From Prochlorococcus marinus str. MIT 1013 (GTDB lineage: Bacteria; Cyanobacteriota; Cyanobacteriia; PCC-6307; Cyanobiaceae): a stretch of 64,000 nt of DNA. The DNA lies in NCBI RefSeq assembly GCF_027359395.1, contig NZ_CP114778.1, positions 372,001 to 436,000 on the forward strand. The letters run 5' to 3'. Within the stretch, counting starts at the first letter, position 1. Each line of letters begins with the position of its first letter. The notes under the pieces were generated by a model. The model was given only the letters and a program-made list of their open reading frames with translations. It was not told the DNA's origin and searched no databases. Position numbers and translations under genes: made by a program. Positions 60,977 through 64,000 of this stretch are shown in pieces.

Positions 60977-61132
60977 TCAAATGAAACTACTGAAACCATG
61001 TTTTAAGCCCCAAAAGATAGTCACCAAAATTGCCGACAAAGGTAGTGCTATGGCAAGTGTGACATTGATTGTTCTAAAAATCTTACCAACTCCATTACTC
61101 GTATCTTTAGAAGGATCTACGATAAGTGGCAT
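60977..61132 (-). CDS. Single-span small protein, 51 aa
   Basis: MPLIVDPSKDTSNGVGKIFR then TINVTLAIALPLSAILVTIF, ending WGLKHGFSSFI. The helix is about residues 22-42. Not recognised. Confidence 0.45.
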   Translation of the reverse strand: MPLIVDPSKDTSNGVGKIFRTINVTLAIALPLSAILVTIFWGLKHGFSSFI

Positions 61133-61211
61133 AGCGAATACGTATTTTTTTTATTTATAGGCGCAATTTCCCTTTAATTGGTTAGATTGTCGTAATTATC
61201 GAGACAGTCTC

Positions 61212-61427
61212 ATGTATTTGTTAGGTCTTGGACTATTAGTTTTAAGCACTTGGTATCTGATGAAGCTATACACAAATTTCAATAACGATCCGATAGCAAA
61301 GAAAGAAATCGACAATGCATGGCAAGAAGCAAAGAAAGAGGCAAAAGGTAAAAATCCTTTTGCACCAGGAAGAATTAAAGAAGCTCTCAATGCATATAAA
61401 GCCGATATGAATAAAAAAGACAACTAA
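61212..61427 (+). CDS. Single-span small protein, 71 aa
   Basis: MYLLGLGLLVLSTWYLMKLY is a membrane helix; the tail AKKEIDNAWQEAKKEAKGKN and RIKEALNAYKADMNKKDN is helical and lysine-rich. Function unknown. Confidence 0.5.
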   Translation: MYLLGLGLLVLSTWYLMKLYTNFNNDPIAKKEIDNAWQEAKKEAKGKNPFAPGRIKEALNAYKADMNKKDN

Positions 61428-61497
61428 AAGATAGAAAATCCAAAGAGATCAAAATATTTCTAAAAAGAAGTTAAATTAGTTTTTTGTAGATTTAGTA

Positions 61498-61794
61498 GTG
61501 ACGCCCTCATTAGTTCTAATGGATTATGTAGACAGAAAGACATTGAATAACGAACAACTAGAATATCTCGAGCAAGTTTTAAAAGCATCAATTCAGAAAT
61601 TGAAATTCACTGGTATCGAACCTGTAATTGCTAATAGTGAAATATGTGATGCAGCACTCATTTCCCAGGGTTCTTATGAAATAAGTTGTATTGCGTCCAT
61701 ACTTGATATGCTTAAGCCAACAGAAAAAAGAATGGAGCGCAAAAAAAAGGTATTCAACGCTCTATGCAATGCAGGTTTAATAGTTACTGATTAA
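61498..61794 (+). CDS. Hypothetical protein, up to 98 aa
   Basis: GTG start at 61498, or ATG at 61519 giving MDYVDRKTLNNEQLEYLEQV. The rest includes IQKLKFTGIEPVIANSEICD and CIASILDMLKPTEKRMERKK. Helical with three cysteines. The IASILDMLKP block resembles 58150-58431. ATG start more likely. Confidence 0.5.
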   Translation: MTPSLVLMDYVDRKTLNNEQLEYLEQVLKASIQKLKFTGIEPVIANSEICDAALISQGSYEISCIASILDMLKPTEKRMERKKKVFNALCNAGLIVTD

Positions 61795-61855
61795 AGAAAG
61801 AGGCCTACCTGAGCAAACAGATCCAAAAAAATATAAACAAGATATCTACCAAAAA

Positions 61856-61905
61856 TACCAGTGAGAGGCATTGAACCTCTCATGCCGCCTGACGGTCTGG
61901 GCAAG
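61856..61905 (-). terminator. Hairpin after the H1-like gene
   Basis: Read on the minus strand: TGAGAGG-TTCAATG-CCTCTCA, a 7-bp stem with a 7-nt loop, followed a little later by TATTTTT. Best read as a Rho-independent terminator of the 61908-62426 gene. The loop also matches a tRNA T-loop (see findings). Confidence 0.55.
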
Positions 61906-61907
61906 CT

Positions 61908-62426
61908 TTATTTAGCAGCTTCAGGTGCTTTTCTAGCTTTGCGTGCACGTCTAGCAGGTCTACCAGCACTTGGCTTAACAACTGCAGAAACCTCAGCTTT
62001 AGCTTTGGCTGCAGTCTTTTTAGCTACTGGCTTTTTAGCTACTGCTTTCTTTGCTGTTGCCTTTTTAGCTACAGGCTTTTTAGCTACTGCTTTTTTAGCT
62101 GTGGTTTTTTTTGCTGCAGCAGCTTTGGGAGCAGAGCCTTTACGTGTGCGATGAGAAAGAATTAAAGCCCATTCATCAGCGCTAATATTTGCTGGCTTAT
62201 TTCCATGAACCTCAGAAACTTTAGCTGCTTTTTCGATATCTTTAATTAGGTTTTTCCAAGAAGCTGCATAACGTTTATCAGACTGAGATTTAGCACCGCT
62301 TTCAACAAGGGTTTCAACGACTTGAGAAGCAGTAACCTTCTTACGACGTCTGTTAAAGATCTCCTTTTGCAAGGTAGCAATCAAGGCATCACCTTTAGCA
62401 CTAACTTTGATGGATAACTGAGACAT
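61908..62426 (-). CDS. Histone H1-like lysine/alanine-rich DNA-binding protein
   Basis: A 172-residue protein: an N-terminal helical domain (about residues 1-100, with NRRRKKVTASQVVETLVESG) and a C-terminal tail of repeated KKxVAKKPVAKK and KKATAKK-type units (about residues 101-150) resembling eukaryotic histone H1 and bacterial HctB-type proteins. It should bind DNA electrostatically and compact or regulate the nucleoid. No regulatory site can be read. Monocistronic, followed by a hairpin. Confidence 0.75.
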   Translation of the reverse strand: MSQLSIKVSAKGDALIATLQKEIFNRRRKKVTASQVVETLVESGAKSQSDKRYAASWKNLIKDIEKAAKVSEVHGNKPANISADEWALILSHRTRKGSAPKAAAAKKTTAKKAVAKKPVAKKATAKKAVAKKPVAKKTAAKAKAEVSAVVKPSAGRPARRARKARKAPEAAK

Positions 62427-62617
62427 AACTCAATAATTACTTTCTTAATACATCTATCACATATAGGGTATTAAATTCAATAGTCAATGGTTAATCGACT
62501 ACTAAATTTTCATATATCTATCAATATCAATTAAAGTGACACCTTCAAATAAATGGATCTTGACTATAAAGCAATATCAAGTGGGCGAGACAAAAGCAAA
62601 AAACGAATATAAAAACA

Positions 62618-62707
62618 ATGCAAGTCAATAAAGCTAATAGACCTCATACGCTGATCAAAGATCGCATTGGAACACTAATAAGCGAATTGATCTATTCAAA
62701 GTGTTAG
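62618..62707 (+). CDS. Possible microprotein, 29 aa
   Basis: MQVNKANRPHTLIKDRIGTL then ISELIYSKC. Basic, short. Ends overlapping the Cys/His-rich gene's stop region. Low confidence. Confidence 0.2.
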   Translation: MQVNKANRPHTLIKDRIGTLISELIYSKC

Positions 62708-62871
62708 GCCACCTCTAGACACCAACCAATCTCTTTCACTCGTTGCCGCATACAAAGAAGACAACGTGAAATCAAATGGTCTCCATGAGGAACAAGACGA
62801 CGATGAACATGACACGAAATAATTGGTCTGCAATGCTTGTCGCTGGAATAATTGAAATGTTGACATGTCAC
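62704..62871 (-). CDS. Cys/His-rich small protein, 55 aa, GTG start
   Basis: MTCQHFNYSSDKHCRPIISC then HVHRRLVPHGDHLISRCLLC, ending MRQRVKEIGWCLEVA. Six cysteines and several histidines suggest zinc binding. The GTG overlaps the TGA of the upstream gene as GTGA, so translation is coupled. A recurrent marine picocyanobacterial small protein. Function unknown. Confidence 0.6.
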   Translation of the reverse strand: MTCQHFNYSSDKHCRPIISCHVHRRLVPHGDHLISRCLLCMRQRVKEIGWCLEVA

Positions 62872-63068
62872 GCAAACGCAAGCTGAACATGTTTTTTTGA
62901 GAATCGCTTTCTCAAGGAATTACCACTCTTCTTCTTCACCGAAGATCTGATCGGAGCAAGTTTCTTTGGGGTGAGTCGTAGACATTGACCAATTCCAATA
63001 GGTTGGGCTACGGCAGATATCCATTCTTCAGCCTTAAAGACAGCATACGGGGAAGCAGATGGAGTCAT
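62868..63068 (-). CDS. Basic small protein, 66 aa
   Basis: MTPSASPYAVFKAEEWISAV, GIGQCLRLTPKKLAPIRSSV then KKKSGNSLRKRFSKKHVQLA. Strongly basic C-terminal half. First gene of a GTGA-coupled pair with the Cys/His-rich gene. Not recognised. Confidence 0.55.
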   Translation of the reverse strand: MTPSASPYAVFKAEEWISAVAQPIGIGQCLRLTPKKLAPIRSSVKKKSGNSLRKRFSKKHVQLAFA

Positions 63069-63240
63069 TTACCTCTAGCAGTACACTTGTACTATAATAA
63101 GCCGCTAGGTAATGTCAAGTCATGTATTTCAAAACATCTAAAATATGTCGCCTGCAATACCAAACATCGAACAAACAAGATGCTCAAACACGATGAACGT
63201 TTCAAGGATATAAAGGCTAATTAAAAATAATTAAACGGAT
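63069..63240 (+). other. Intergenic region upstream of unit 2
   Basis: About 170 bp with no gene on the minus strand. A 79-codon frame on the plus strand (62985-63224) crosses the coupled pair and looks like a shadow. Confidence 0.4.
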
Positions 63241-63264
63241 AGGTCCACTACAAAACAAAAAAGC

Positions 63265-63292
63265 AATAAAAAAGCCCTCATCTCATGAGGGC
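63265..63292 (-). terminator. Minus-strand terminator of unit 2
   Basis: GCCCTCAT pairs with ATGAGGGC around CTC, followed on the minus strand by a T6 run. Confidence 0.75.
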
Positions 63293-63520
63293 AAAATAAA
63301 CTGCTGAAGGATCCCCATCACCCAGCTTTTCAAAAATAATAATCAAATCAATCAGATTAGGCAACATTAAAGCACCATATGTTTTATCTCAGGCTTAAAT
63401 GAACACCATCTGTAGGGGGGGGGGTTGATTTATATGGGAAATAGGGTTAGAAATAGTATCCCCATCACCCAGACCCGTAGGACACCATACCTAGGGTCTT
63501 TTTTATTGGAAAAACTTTTA
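63265..63520 (-). ncRNA. Repeated RNA-like element, unit 2
   Basis: Inverted copy of 46761-47013. Reading the minus strand: TTCCAATAAAAAAGACCCTA block (63458-63511) with the hairpin and CTGGGTGATGGGGAT (63458-63472), CTGGGTGATGGGGATC again (63310-63325), and GCCCTCAT-CTC-ATGAGGGC (63274-63292) followed by a T-run. A run of ten G at 63415-63424 replaces the four G of unit 1. The opposite strand ends at the T6 after AGGGTCT. Same outward-terminator layout. Confidence 0.5.
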
Positions 63521-63784
63521 TAGAGGGATTTCGACAATATTAAGCATATAGGAGCTGTGGAAAACTTTTTGTTTATTTGAATGAATTTGCGAGCTACAAA
63601 AAAATTTCCATACCTAATTCTTCGGAAAAGTAGCTTATAAAGGTTTAATAACGATTAATTGAAAAATCCTTCTCAATTAAGTAAAAAGGTTCTAAATCTT
63701 TTAATTAATAGGAAAAAGACAATTGCGCTAAAGAAAATAAATCTATCGAATAAACCAGTTGAAATCTTTATATGATTACACAAA

Positions 63785-64000
63785 ATGATTGATCTCAAAA
63801 GAAATAGCAAAAAAGAACCAATTGAAGCCACAGGCCTTCGAAGTCGTAAGTCTTCTCTATATAAGCCAAATCAACAAGAAGATTTCAAAATTAGTAGAGG
63901 TCGTTTCTCAAATTTTCTGACGTGTCAAAGGTGCTTTTATCTCGATAGGGTAAGAGGTCTTGATCCTCCTGGGACACCAGGTTGGACTCTTAATGAAACC
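63785..64000 (+). CDS. PD-(D/E)XK nuclease-like protein, 5' fragment
   Basis: 72 codons visible, running off the window. MIDLKRNSKKEPIEATGLRS, then SRGRFSNFLTCQRCFYLDRV and GLDPPGTPGWTLNET. The S-x-FL-x-C-x-R-C-F-Y-L-D-R block followed by a P-x-x-P and L-N resembles the N-terminus of a RecB-like PD-(D/E)XK family seen in cyanobacteria. Catalytic residues would lie beyond the window. Moderate confidence. Confidence 0.5.
   Translation, partial: MIDLKRNSKKEPIEATGLRSRKSSLYKPNQQEDFKISRGRFSNFLTCQRCFYLDRVRGLDPPGTPGWTLNET

Noticed and set aside
61856-61905. A complete tRNA gene
   Set aside because: Only the T-arm-like hairpin is visible. No acceptor 5' half, D-arm or anticodon arm lies upstream because the H1-like coding sequence ends there.
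62985-63224. 79-codon plus-strand ORF
   Set aside because: It overlaps the coupled minus-strand gene pair, has low-complexity basic composition and no ribosome-binding site. A shadow is more likely.
1-64000. CRISPR array, insertion sequence or transposase
   Set aside because: No regularly spaced short repeats and no transposase or recombinase-like protein were seen anywhere in the window.

Overview
The window is an AT-rich, gene-dense stretch of a marine picocyanobacterial chromosome, most likely Prochlorococcus and probably a low-light LLI (NATL/PAC1-like) strain. The genus call rests on a magnesium chelatase H subunit (chlH), many high-light-inducible (hli) genes, a plastoquinol terminal oxidase, cyAbrB, PetP-like, DUF3038/DUF4335 and DUF1330 proteins, short intergenic gaps and dozens of single-membrane-segment microproteins. 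The strain-level guess is inference only. I see no complete tRNA or rRNA, no CRISPR array and no transposase.

Positions 1-28 kb look largely core. They hold the DUF4335-DUF3038 pair, apt, a UbiH-like monooxygenase, dapB diverging from chlH, the S4-protein/tpiA/folP cluster and an exporter-type ABC transporter. Further along are a PetP-like protein, a uridine-kinase-like P-loop protein, an NmrA-like reductase, a fatty-acid desaturase, a peptidase E-like protein, an SDR protein, a degenerate metallo-beta-lactamase-fold protein and a K+ channel with an RCK domain. Small ORFs fill the gaps, including two Nif11-like leader proteins.

Positions 28-63 kb look like an accessory island. This part has a membrane-linked T5orf172 (GIY-YIG-like) protein beside a DUF2130 protein, cyAbrB, and two orphan fragments of the NAD-dependent ligase adenylation domain. 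It also has a five-gene overlapping hli operon plus further hli genes, PTOX, and an arsenate/phosphate block (arsR, gap, arsJ, pstS). Near the right end are a LOG-family protein, a MAPEG protein and a histone H1-like lysine/alanine-rich protein. Three small-protein families recur in dispersed copies: secreted acidic peptides ending near FPFxPGxG, membrane proteins with a DDDD(D)-GG-M tail, and the hli genes.

The most striking non-coding structure is a perfect 658-bp direct repeat (43904-44561 and 54686-55343). Its left half folds into nested hairpins that expose a CU-rich ACTCCTCCCC segment and ends in a GC-rich terminator. Each copy ends 28-29 bp before a different + strand gene. A second, unrelated element occurs in inverted orientation near 46.7-47.0 kb and 63.3-63.6 kb. 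It has a 54-bp block matching at 53 of 54 positions, two direct copies of CTGGGTGATGGGGAT per unit, outward-facing terminators and a nearby DnaA-box-like TTTTCCACA. Both look like duplicated non-coding RNA loci and are the best candidates here for something undescribed.
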